Part shown: positions 5,866 through 15,793 of the stretch, piece after piece
Layout: each line of letters starts with the position of its first letter
Numbering within the stretch: position 1 is the stretch's first letter
DNA from: Coemansia sp. RSA 922
Lineage: Eukaryota > Kickxellomycota > Kickxellomycetes > Kickxellales > Kickxellaceae
DNA: 17,591 nucleotides
Reading direction: 5' to 3'
Assembly (NCBI GenBank): GCA_027577415.1
Contig: JANBQS010000454.1
Span: 1 to 17,591 of the forward strand
Made by a program: the position numbers and the translations under genes
The notes under the pieces: model-generated
Databases searched by the model: none
What the model was told of the DNA's origin: nothing
Seen by the model: the letters and a program-made list of their open reading frames with translations, nothing else

Positions 5866-7935
5866 ATAGTCCACACACATTCTTGGTTTTGGCACCTTAG
5901 TAGACTGTGGCATAGCACCTCTTGCACGTTTGGGTCATTCTTTCAGCATGGGCCTTTGATATACAAGAACCTCTCCCAATTAGAGTTGCATACCATACAC
6001 ATGCTGGACATCCAGTACCCATTGATGAGAAAGATCAAGAAGCCATGTTTCTTGTACAATGCCTGCCAGCTCATGCTGAATATAGGTGTCTAATACTTGA
6101 CTATTGATGCCAAGTAGTTGCCCATGACAATAATTGGGTCCAATCATCAGCATAGGGGATTGCCACACATATGTGGCTTATTGGGTTTGCCAGGCTTGCC
6201 ATGTTGGCCACATATGCACCAATGATTGCCAATTCATTGGTCATATCAATGAAGCAGGAGCAAGCCATGGGCACAGATGATATAAAATAAGACTATTAAG
6301 AAACCATTTAGGAAAAGTTTTTGGGAGCAATTTTTAAAATAAAAAAAATAAAAAAATAAAAAGTAACATTTATTATATTTTACTATTAACAAAAGTATGA
6401 TAAAAAGTACTAACAGTACCAATGCCATCCTCATCATCAGTGGCAACATTATTGTTATCAGCCATGCTTACATAGTCAGTCACTTTGCTGGCTGCTTTGT
6501 CAGTCATGGCAGCTGCAGCAGCCTCATGATTTGCAGCATGGGTTGCTGCTCTCTTAGTTGCTCTCTTTTTTTATTGTTTCTTGCACCACTGGAGTCTTGG
6601 ATATAAGTGATATCACAACACCTTCTGTATCAGTGGTGCCACAAAACTCCAAGTAACTGTGCCTCTGGAAGGGCTCAGAGTCCATACCAAGGATGGTACT
6701 CCAAACCATCTCTACCAGCACCTTTTGCACCTCATCTTTAGATGGGGCAAGATGTCTGTCAAGCATATGTTGTTTAACAGTCTTCAAGGTGATTTTCTTG
6801 CCAAGTATATGTTCCTTGATGATTTGTGTATCAATATGCATGTGTGCTGGAATGAATGACTGGTGCAGCAGGAAACACTGGATCAAGTTAGCCAACTTGT
6901 TTCAGTCCTTTTTCTTTTTCATGCTGCCATTCCTATCCTAGAGGTAAATCTACAACTGACTGAAAGCCCAGAGATGCTCAGCCAGATGTGCCTTGATATC
7001 ATAGTAGATATTCTTGTTCATAAACTCCTAGCCAGGGTGATATGACTGAAAGATTGGTGCAAGTCTGTTGATTGCTCACTGCTTTTACCTGTTGACAATG
7101 GGCTGGTTATTTGCATCAAGCAAGTGTTTGCCATTCTTGTCAAGCTTGTAATATTTGGGCATAGTTGACCAGACACCAATTTTTATAGCACAAGTGGGAC
7201 CCCAGATATCTTGCATGCATAGGGCTTTAACATCACTTCCATCACAGTCTGGTATTTTCCTGAAGTACTCACTCATGTGCTATCTTGTCTTAAGCACCAT
7301 GTTGGGAGCATGATGGATGTGCAGACCAAAGTGCTCCTTGATGTTCACTTTATAACTCATTGTGATAGTTTTCCTGGCATCTCTGGCAATTAAGGATATT
7401 GATCCACAACTATTATGCACAAACTGGGAAGACACACAGTATTTGTCAATATGCTGGTTGATAAGTGCTTGGCACTTGGTGGCAGTAGGCTCTGGGAGCT
7501 TTGGAAGCTACTTCTAGGGCCTTTTCAGTAGTGGTGGCTGGTCAGTGGCAGGCAGTTTGCCCTTTCAATCTTTATCAGCAGCCTTCTTATTTTTGTCAGA
7601 GTCAGGTTTGTGTTTGGTGAGGCCATACTTGGTGAGCAACATGAATACATAATAAAAGAATCATTGACCAATGTAGCACCCATGGTTAAATTCAGGGTTC
7701 CTCACTGGTTTGTGGAGGAATATCCAATGAGCTAGCTCATAGGTGTGCCCAACTAGCTTGTTGACATATACAACCAGCTTTTCAAGGTGACCTTTATACT
7801 CTTGACACCACTCAACTGCATCCAGCAGCACCTTAATAACATAGATACCACCACTCTAGTGTTCATCATCTATATGCTCCAAGTGTTGATGTATGTCATT
7901 GTTTAATAAGCAAGATGAGGTGACGCTGATCTAGA

Positions 7936-9125
7936 GGCATGCAGGAGCAGGCACACACGTTTTACCTTACAAGATTGACATTCAACATTCTATGTTTCTC
8001 TTTATCTCTTTACAGCTTTAAGTCATTTATATATATTCTTATTACATATTCACTTTACATGTTTAGCCATTTACTGGTTTTTAATATATAAGAGGCATCA
8101 GCCATTTTAATAAAACAAAAAGTCATAATAGTAGAAAGGTAATGGTGATAACTGCTATGTGGATGCTTGTCACTAATGTGGCAAGTTGGGCCTACTGTAG
8201 TTCTTAGTATGTGTAATCCCAATAGTCACAGTGTAAAGTAGAATATTGTATTGTTGTTTTACAAGTAGAGCTTTAACAATGTAAATAAATATAATAAGGG
8301 ATAGATAATTAGTGTGGAAAAGTGGAAGCAAGTGTAAGTTGGAGTATGCAAGTTGTTAGTGGCTAATGCCTAAGTTCACCAGTCCTTATGTCTTTGTATT
8401 TTAGTAAATAAAAAGTAAGTAAAGTTAAAAGTGATTGCCTAACTACTCTATGGCTACTGGTGCATGGGCCTTTATATAGCAGTAAACAATATGTGGGAGC
8501 AGTAACGGCACTACTACTTGTGATTGGTGTGCCGTTGATCATAGCCGTAGAAATTAGGCCAAAATAAAAATGTCAGATATTGTCACTGAGCATCGAAATC
8601 CTACACTCATCATCAGAAAATAATTGACCCAATATGTTAACTCCTGTCATCCTTAAGAGCTTGTCAAAGTAAGAGAACTGGAGTGTAAAATATTAGAAGA
8701 GAAAATGAAAATGAGAAGAAAGAAAAAAGAAAATAAAAGGAACGGAGAAAATTCCTTTTGTTATTTAAAAGCTGTTTCTTTTCTGAAAGGTTCAGAAAGA
8801 AATCCCACCCCTCCCTCTTTCGTTGCCTGAAAGCAGGGCTTTTTGTGCTGGTGATGCTTTCGGAAAAGTACTTTTAAAGTCTCAATTCTACCTCATCCGA
8901 AAACAGTCGCCTTTTTGGGGGAGGGGGAGGGCTGCTGCATTTCGGCATGTTTGTTCAAAGTGTGAGGAAAATAAAAAATATATATTTGAATTTTCCTTTA
9001 AAAATTCCAAGACAAAATTCCAAAAAAATACTTGTCTCAACAACTAGCTAACATACATTTGGCTAATTTATAAAAGTTTAGGTAAAGAAAAAACTGTAGA
9101 AGCCCAAGGAACTACTACTTTGTTA
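7936..9125. other. AT-rich region upstream of copy B, no recognisable gene
   Basis: Probably contains the 5' edge of the Fanzor-like element, which I cannot place. Visible structure: an 8-bp perfect inverted repeat AACGGCAC (8504-8511) / GTGCCGTT (8529-8536) around a 17-nt loop; TTTATATAG near 8471; a purine-rich block at 8690-8760; an inverted repeat TTCTGAA-AGG-TTCAGAA at 8781-8797 resembling heat-shock half sites; and a G-rich tract at 8914-8930. None is enough to call a gene. Confidence 0.45.
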
Positions 9126-9728
9126 CTATCCTAGGGTGAAATTTAGGTGGGCATACTCCTTTGCTAAATACATCTGAGACTTTTTAGGAGGATAATTGTG
9201 TGGTTCAGGGCAAAATATCTTAACATCATTTTCCTCGTTAAACTCATTAATAAGTTTCATCATCGTTCCCTCATTGATTTCCAACATAGAAATGTTGGTA
9301 GTTGCAGAATAACCAAGTACCACAATTGAATGATCAGCTAGTATACCTGGCAAAAGACAACAAGTGTCACTCTTGTCTTTAGCAAATATCACGCATTCCT
9401 CTGGGCCATATCTAGTAGCAACTTTGTCGGCCACTTTCTTGCCCTCAGCCTCTACATGACACAAAATGATTAGGTGTCGTGGTTTCGTAAATCGAGTCCG
9501 CTCATCATCTGAAAACAACAGGTTTAGTGACCTTTCCAAAATAGTCATTCTCAATATGTATATCCAAGATAAATTGCCTGTAGAGGATGAGAATAAAATA
9601 TACTGTGACGAAAACTGAATGGAGGAAGAGGACGAAAACATCCTCCTTTTTATATTCAGAGGTTGGGTGCCTCTGAAGAAAAAAAACCCCCTTTCACTGA
9701 CTGACAGCAGTGTATCATGTTTTGGCAT
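9126..9728 (-). CDS. Unrecognised protein, C-terminal domain plausible, start uncertain
   Basis: Up to 200 residues if the first in-frame ATG (9726-9728) is used. The early part is low complexity (F-F-F-F, S-S-S-S-S) and probably not coding. The last 120 residues look like a real folded domain with alternating strands and helices: a strand H-L-I-I-L-C-H-V, a helix G-K-K-V-A-D-K-V-A, a strand C-V-I-F-A, H-S-I-V-V-L-G-Y, then V-K-I-F-C-P-E-P. An acceptor-like TTGTTTTCAG with CACTAAAC before it precedes the codons for D-D-E-R-T-R-F near 9510, so the gene may be spliced with that domain as its last exon. I do not recognise the family. Neighbours give no clue. The stop at 9126 is TAG. Confidence 0.4.
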   Translation of the reverse strand: MPKHDTLLSVSERGFFFFRGTQPLNIKRRMFSSSSSIQFSSQYILFSSSTGNLSWIYILRMTILERSLNLLFSDDERTRFTKPRHLIILCHVEAEGKKVADKVATRYGPEECVIFAKDKSDTCCLLPGILADHSIVVLGYSATTNISMLEINEGTMMKLINEFNEENDVKIFCPEPHNYPPKKSQMYLAKEYAHLNFTLG

Positions 9729-9882
9729 CTCTTCCAACAACACACATATGATGTCACAAATAACAGATATCGGAAAACAGTCGTTCTTTTTGAGGTTGGG
9801 GTGATATAGGTAAAGTGTCTTTGTTCAAAAGGCAAGCAAAAGAAAAAAGAATTTCCGAGTATTGCTTTGTAATGTAGTAGCC

Positions 9883-10008
9883 AATCAAATTGCTCCTCTC
9901 CAGCACATGGATGCTGGCATTCCGCAGTAAGACGTTGACTGGAAGGGAGCCCCCGTTGACTGCTTTTGTACACACCTTTACAAAGACGCGTGCCAAGAAG
10001 AACTGAAT
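9883..10008 (-). other. Open segment with coding-like composition, possible exon or relic
   Basis: The minus strand reads V-F-V-K-V-C-T-K-A-V-N-G-G-S-L-P-V-N and on to I-G-Y-Y-I-T-K-Q-Y, right after an acceptor-like ACATTCAG. Unlike the surrounding DNA it keeps several CpGs, as the coding genes do. There is no ATG in frame; the longer open stretch starts only at a TTG. It may be an exon of a gene that includes 9126-9510, or a fragment of something else. Family unknown. Confidence 0.25.
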
Positions 10009-10208
10009 GTATTGTCACACAACTAATTTGATATACCATTAAAATACCAAAGGCTAGAAATGTGTCTAAAGAACAAGCTAACAATTGTAAGCCTATTTAA
10101 AATCATATCAACTTTGGAAAGAGTAGAAGCCATAAAACAACTAGCTTGTGGCTATGTAGGTTGAAAAATATAGAGAAGAAGCAACGTTATTTCTCCGTAA
10201 GTAAAAGC

Positions 10209-10463
10209 TGTAGGATCGACAGATCGCGTTGGCGAACGATACCACATTTCGGTCACGTGACCGAGCAATCGCCCAATTGAATGAGCCTTTAATGTTTACT
10301 ACTAGCGCCACTGCGCCGCGACCTTATAAAAGGGACCGTGCATGGCATACCGGCTTAGGTCTCTTTATCATTACTTCCATAGTTTTTATTATTAATTTAA
10401 TACGAGACATTAGAACGGTGACCTTATGCTGACGCCTAATAAGCTAGATACTACATATCTACA
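10209..10463 (+). promoter_or_regulatory. CpG-rich promoter-like patch or solo LTR
   Basis: A 255-bp patch rich in CpG sits between AT-rich flanks. It has a 16-bp perfect palindrome centred on CACGTG at 10249-10264, TATAAAAG at 10325-10332, and an A/T-rich tail. The patch can be bounded by TGTAG (10209-10213) and CTACA (10459-10463), the inverted TG...CA ends typical of retrotransposon LTRs, with the TATA box placed as in an LTR. I find no matching target duplication, so the LTR reading is weak. As a promoter it points towards the 3' end of DUS1, where it would make antisense RNA. Confidence 0.4.
10249..10264. promoter_or_regulatory. 16-bp palindrome containing the E-box CACGTG
   Basis: TCGGTCACGTGACCGA is perfectly self-complementary. 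The core is bound in fungi by bHLH factors of the Pho4/Cbf1 type. It lies about 60 bp upstream of TATAAAAG, a normal distance for an upstream activating site. Confidence 0.55.
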
Positions 10464-10514
10464 ATAATGTCATCTAGTCGTTGTCAATGCTATATATTCT
10501 ATAAGATAGCAAGG

Positions 10515-11786
10515 CTACACACTTTCTACAACAGTCTTTTGTCGCTTAGCCTCATTATCCACAGCGTCACAACCACCAGTAGCACAGTCAGTAGCATCGG
10601 CAGGAGTATCAGCCTGTACCTCGTTCAACAAACGCTTGGACTTTGAGTGCTCCTTATCATGCTCAAAGCGCAGGGCCGGCTGGCATATCCAGTGTGGGTA
10701 CTTGCGGTATCCAAACTCGTCAACCACAACCACTTCAGGATCAAAATCAGAGCCCTCAGCGTCCGCGATTAACCGAACCTTCATATCTTTGACAAACTGC
10801 CAGAAGCCGTCCATCTCCTTGACTTCCACCAGCTTTTGACGCAAGTCCGTGTGTATCGGCAAGCTGTAGCGGAAAAGCTTAAACAAATGAGCGCGGATAT
10901 AAGCAGCCTTTGTCGGAACGTCATCGCAGATCTCCAAGTACTCCTCAGCCAACTGCCAACTAGGCAAGATTTTGCCCGAGAACAGCGCCGGGTTATAGAG
11001 GTTTGTCTCGGCGGTCATGACGCCTTCGACGTTAGTGGCATCAATGCAGCGCTGGATGTCCTCCTGGTACAAAATGTTGCCATTAGCAAAGACCGGAACT
11101 TTGACCGCGTCCTTGACAGCCTTGATCTTGGTCCAGTCGGCGAGCCCCGTCTTGTGTCCCTTTTGCTCGCGCAAGCGTCCATGCACAGTAATTATCTGCG
11201 CACCAGCAGCCTCCACCATCTTGGCATACTCCACAGTCTTTTCGACCTCAGGGAATACGCGAATCTTGGCTGTGACAGGGATCTCCAGGTTCTCGTGGAG
11301 CTTGCGAATCAGCTTACTGACCAAGTCCCATTCGTCCATCAAAAACGACCCGTAGTGACCGCGCCGAGCAATATGCTGTGGACAACCAAGGTTCAAGTCG
11401 ACGGCGTCTGCCTGACCTGCGACCAGCGAGGCGGCTTTCAGCAGTATATCGGGATCATTAGCGCAAAACTGAACTATCACTGGCCTGTCGGTTTCGTTGG
11501 TTTGCCACTGTTCGTCGCGGTACTTTTGCTCATTAAGAAATATCTTGGCATTGAACATGGGTGTGTAGCAGAGATCGGCGCCGTAGTTGCGCGAGAGCAT
11601 ACGCCAGGCCAGCTCCGACTGATCGACCATGGGTGCTACAATGTTCTTGGGGCTGCCCATTTTGCGGTACAAGTCAAAGCCGCGCAGGCGAGTAGGGAAT
11701 TTGGCGATGATTTCGTCCTCGGTCATTGTAAAGTGCTCGGGAACCTTGGCAGCAGCGGCTACCGTAGTTGAGTCGGCGACAGTCAT
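10515..11786 (-). CDS. DUS1: tRNA-dihydrouridine(16/17) synthase
   Basis: FMN-dependent, NADPH-using enzyme that reduces uridines 16 and 17 in the tRNA D-loop. 423 residues, single exon. A TIM-barrel domain spans about 45-300. It opens with N-I-V-A-P-M-V-D-Q-S-E-L-A-W at 48-61; the catalytic cysteine is Cys135 in N-L-G-C-P-Q, followed by I-A-R-R-G-H-Y-G. K174 (T-A-K-I-R), H202 (V-H-G-R), N-G-N at 235-237 and G-V-M-T-A-E at 255-260 match the flavin and tRNA-binding positions of the family. A helical tRNA-binding domain follows, and the last 40 residues are a polar tail ending A-K-R-Q-K, possibly nuclear-targeting. The conserved Q-H-I-A and H-Y-G residues favour Dus1 over Dus2, Dus3 and Dus4. 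The start has A at -3. It is divergent from ADE12. Confidence 0.95.
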   Translation of the reverse strand: MTVADSTTVAAAAKVPEHFTMTEDEIIAKFPTRLRGFDLYRKMGSPKNIVAPMVDQSELAWRMLSRNYGADLCYTPMFNAKIFLNEQKYRDEQWQTNETDRPVIVQFCANDPDILLKAASLVAGQADAVDLNLGCPQHIARRGHYGSFLMDEWDLVSKLIRKLHENLEIPVTAKIRVFPEVEKTVEYAKMVEAAGAQIITVHGRLREQKGHKTGLADWTKIKAVKDAVKVPVFANGNILYQEDIQRCIDATNVEGVMTAETNLYNPALFSGKILPSWQLAEEYLEICDDVPTKAAYIRAHLFKLFRYSLPIHTDLRQKLVEVKEMDGFWQFVKDMKVRLIADAEGSDFDPEVVVVDEFGYRKYPHWICQPALRFEHDKEHSKSKRLLNEVQADTPADATDCATGGCDAVDNEAKRQKTVVESV

Positions 11787-13693
<1,907 letters not shown>

Positions 13694-14092
13694 CGCGTAT
13701 CTTTTTTACCTTTCTATGTTTTAATCATTTTTCTCTTATATGAATCGGATATCATGGCGTATATCGCAAGAGTGACAATCTGTCTTTCTGAGAGCCTCCT
13801 TTCTCTCTCCCGCGCCATCTTGGCACATTCACATTCAGGCGTGATAATCTCACACCCCCCTGAATTTCTTTTTCGGGATGTGTGCCGCCGCAGTACAACC
13901 CAACCGAAATAAAAAATTTGTCCTTTGTGCAGACCACGCACCTGGGAACGGAAAATAAAGCGTCCATCAGAAGACGACAGACTCACACACGCCCCCACCC
14001 CCTTATTTTTTTTCTCTCTTCCGCTATCTATTTCCCTACTGTCAATTTTAGTTCCTTATTTCTTTTTATACTTTTTGTTAGAGTACACATTT
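13694..14092. promoter_or_regulatory. Intergenic region: ADE12 3' end and permease promoter
   Basis: 399 bp. The first 60 bp are T-rich and likely hold the ADE12 polyadenylation signals. The last 110 bp form a pyrimidine-rich leader (C-rich, then T-rich) running to the permease ATG, as is common for fungal transcription start regions. No recognisable GATA cluster. Confidence 0.5.
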
Positions 14093-15793
14093 ATGGTGAA
14101 CCTGGCCCGGTATGGATCACTACGGCATTCGGGGTACGACGATATCGACAATGCAAAGACCGGGCAGGGCCTAGAAGTAGAAGAACTAGGAACTACGGGC
14201 TATGACACTCCCATTGTTGAAGAGATTCCAGTCGAGATGGATAGAGGAGGCGAGTCAAAGACCGAGCTAGTACGAGGATTATCGCAACGCTGCATTAGTT
14301 TCATCGCTTTGGGTGGAGTGATTGGTAGCGGTCTGTTTATCGGGACTGGCACTGCGCTTAGTGCAGGACCGGGTAGCGCGTTGATAGCATATTCGATTGT
14401 TTCGGTGATCATTTATTTTACGATGACGTCGTTGGGAGAGCTCGCTACGTATCTGCCGATTCCGGGGTCGTTTAACGCATATGGAACGCGGTTTGTGGAC
14501 CCTGCGTTTGGGTTTGCCTTGTCGTGGAACTACTGGCTTAACTGGGTGTCGACCGTTGCCTATGAGGCTGGTGCGGTGGCTATACCTATCAGCTACTGGC
14601 TACCTCAAGTGAATTTTGCCGTGTGGGGTATCAGCCTGATGGTAATTGTAGTAACCATTAATTGCGTTACGGTGCGTGGGTATGGAGAGGCAGAATTCTG
14701 GTTTGCATTAGTCAAGATCCTGGCTATATGTATGTTTATCATCGTTGGTATCGCTGTAGCAGCGGGTGGGCTTGGCGGGCATCACTATGGATTTGAAATG
14801 TGGCGATACAAAAAGGCGCCGTTTGTCAGTGGATTCGGAGGAGTACTTAATACCTTCATTCAAGCTGGATTTTCAATGCAGGGCAGCGAACTCGTGGGTG
14901 TCGTGGCGGCCGAAAGCCAGCGACCAGCCAAGCTCATTCCACGGGCTACACGGCAGATAGTATTTCGGCTGGCGATATTCTTTGTACTATCGGTTTTCAT
15001 CATGGGCCTGATTATCCCCTACGACGACCCACAGCTCATCAACATGGACTCGGGCAACGATAGCGGGGTGATCTCGCCGTTCACCATTGTGTTTTTAAAG
15101 GCGGGGATTGAGCCAGCGGCACATATCATGAATGCTGTCATGGTTACGTCTAGTATCTCGGCGTGTAGTTCGGGGCTATATGCGGCGTGTCGTACGGTGC
15201 ATGTTATGGCTATGCAGGGGCACGCGCCAAAGATACTGGGTCGTACTACTCGTCGCGGCGTGCCTTTGCATGCCCTACTGTTCTGTGCCGTGGTGACTCT
15301 GGGCCTATGGGCGTTCAACTTTGTTGGCCAGGGTATCGTATTCGTGTTTCTCACTGGCGTATCAGGTGTAGCTGGCTATTTGGCGTGGGCGTCTATCTGT
15401 GTAGTGCATATTAGGTTCCGTATGGCGTGGAAGCGACAAGGACATCGGCTTGATGAGCTGCGGTATCGTGCGCCTCTGTATCCATTTGGGCCTGTATTCT
15501 GCTTTGTGCTTATTTGCGTGGTGATCTTTGGGCAGGCGTATCCATCGTTCCAGAACGGATTTGACAAGATTACTTTCTTCTCGTCGTTTTTGGAATTGCC
15601 CCTGTTCGCCTTGTTTTGGATTGGATGGAAGCGGTGGAAGAGGACAAAGGTCGTGGCGTTGGCTACAATGGATTTGGATTCGGGAGCGAGGGGCGGACTT
15701 ACATTGGAGGAGGAGGAGGATATGTTGGCCGAACCGAGCAAAAGGGGATTCAAGGCTGCGGCACTCAAAGTGGTTGCCGGCATCCTGGGATGA
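14093..15793 (+). CDS. Amino acid permease, fungal YAT type (APC superfamily)
   Basis: Proton-coupled plasma-membrane amino acid transporter, 566 residues from the first in-frame ATG (the frame is open further upstream but has no ATG). The acidic cytosolic N-terminus of about 60 residues could carry ubiquitin-dependent endocytosis signals. The first membrane segment holds G-G-V-I-G-S-G-L-F-I-G-T-G at 74-86, the substrate-binding glycine motif of the family. S-L-G-E-L-A-T-Y-L-P-I-P-G-S-F at 113-127 and R-F-V-D-P-A-F-G-F-A-L-S-W-N-Y-W at 133-148 are YAT hallmarks. About twelve hydrophobic segments follow. The E-L-V-G-V-V-A-A-E block sits in the middle, as in Gap1/Dip5-like permeases. The C-terminal tail is short and acidic (E-E-E-E-D). 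The substrate cannot be read from sequence. The stop TGA is at 15791-15793. Confidence 0.93.
   Translation: MVNLARYGSLRHSGYDDIDNAKTGQGLEVEELGTTGYDTPIVEEIPVEMDRGGESKTELVRGLSQRCISFIALGGVIGSGLFIGTGTALSAGPGSALIAYSIVSVIIYFTMTSLGELATYLPIPGSFNAYGTRFVDPAFGFALSWNYWLNWVSTVAYEAGAVAIPISYWLPQVNFAVWGISLMVIVVTINCVTVRGYGEAEFWFALVKILAICMFIIVGIAVAAGGLGGHHYGFEMWRYKKAPFVSGFGGVLNTFIQAGFSMQGSELVGVVAAESQRPAKLIPRATRQIVFRLAIFFVLSVFIMGLIIPYDDPQLINMDSGNDSGVISPFTIVFLKAGIEPAAHIMNAVMVTSSISACSSGLYAACRTVHVMAMQGHAPKILGRTTRRGVPLHALLFCAVVTLGLWAFNFVGQGIVFVFLTGVSGVAGYLAWASICVVHIRFRMAWKRQGHRLDELRYRAPLYPFGPVFCFVLICVVIFGQAYPSFQNGFDKITFFSSFLELPLFALFWIGWKRWKRTKVVALATMDLDSGARGGLTLEEEEDMLAEPSKRGFKAAALKVVAGILG

Larger units (their letters stand above)
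5106..7935 (-). pseudogene. Fanzor-like (TnpB-related) nuclease relic, copy B, near full length
   Basis: Conceptual translation of the minus strand, with breaks. Near 7690-7860 an N-terminal helical stretch has V-Y-V-N-K-L-V-G-H-T-Y-E-L. Near 7328-7380 is A-R-K-T-I-T-M-S-Y-K-V-N-I-K-E-H-F. Near 6827-6853 is I-P-A-H-M-H-I-D-T, and near 6608-6640 G-T-T-D-T-E-G-V-V. Near 6010-6160 is D-P-I-I-V-M-G-N-Y, followed by L-Y-K-K-H-G-F-L-I-F-L-I-N and the C-M-V-C knuckle. The L-L-R-C knuckle lies at about 5890-5910. The part after the inserted element (5420-5487) gives F-N-C-N-R-L-A-V-N-N-F. These blocks occur in Fanzor order. The segment expected to hold RuvC-I (about 6170-6400) is not recognisable and includes an A/T run at 6337-6365. 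More than 15 in-frame stops and at least one slip at an A7 run near 6567 show it is dead. It is interrupted by the insertion at 5491-5865. The product of an intact copy would be an RNA-guided DNA nuclease. Confidence 0.72.
10009..10514. other. Intergenic region downstream of DUS1
   Basis: AT-rich up to 10200, then the CpG-rich patch described separately, then about 50 bp of AT-rich DNA before the DUS1 stop codon. No other gene is seen. Confidence 0.5.

Noticed and set aside
8914..8930. G-quadruplex candidate
   Set aside because: Only three G runs (5, 5 and 3) are present; a stable four-tract quadruplex is not supported.
10229..10432. 67-codon frame with a hydrophobic segment
   Set aside because: Starts at TTG, overlaps the TATA box and palindrome, and has no ATG or family resemblance; a promoter or LTR explains the region better.
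10836..11771. 311-codon open frame antisense to DUS1
   Set aside because: It lies wholly within the strongly conserved DUS1 gene on the other strand, begins at a TTG and has no recognisable domain. Long antisense frames are expected from the codon bias.
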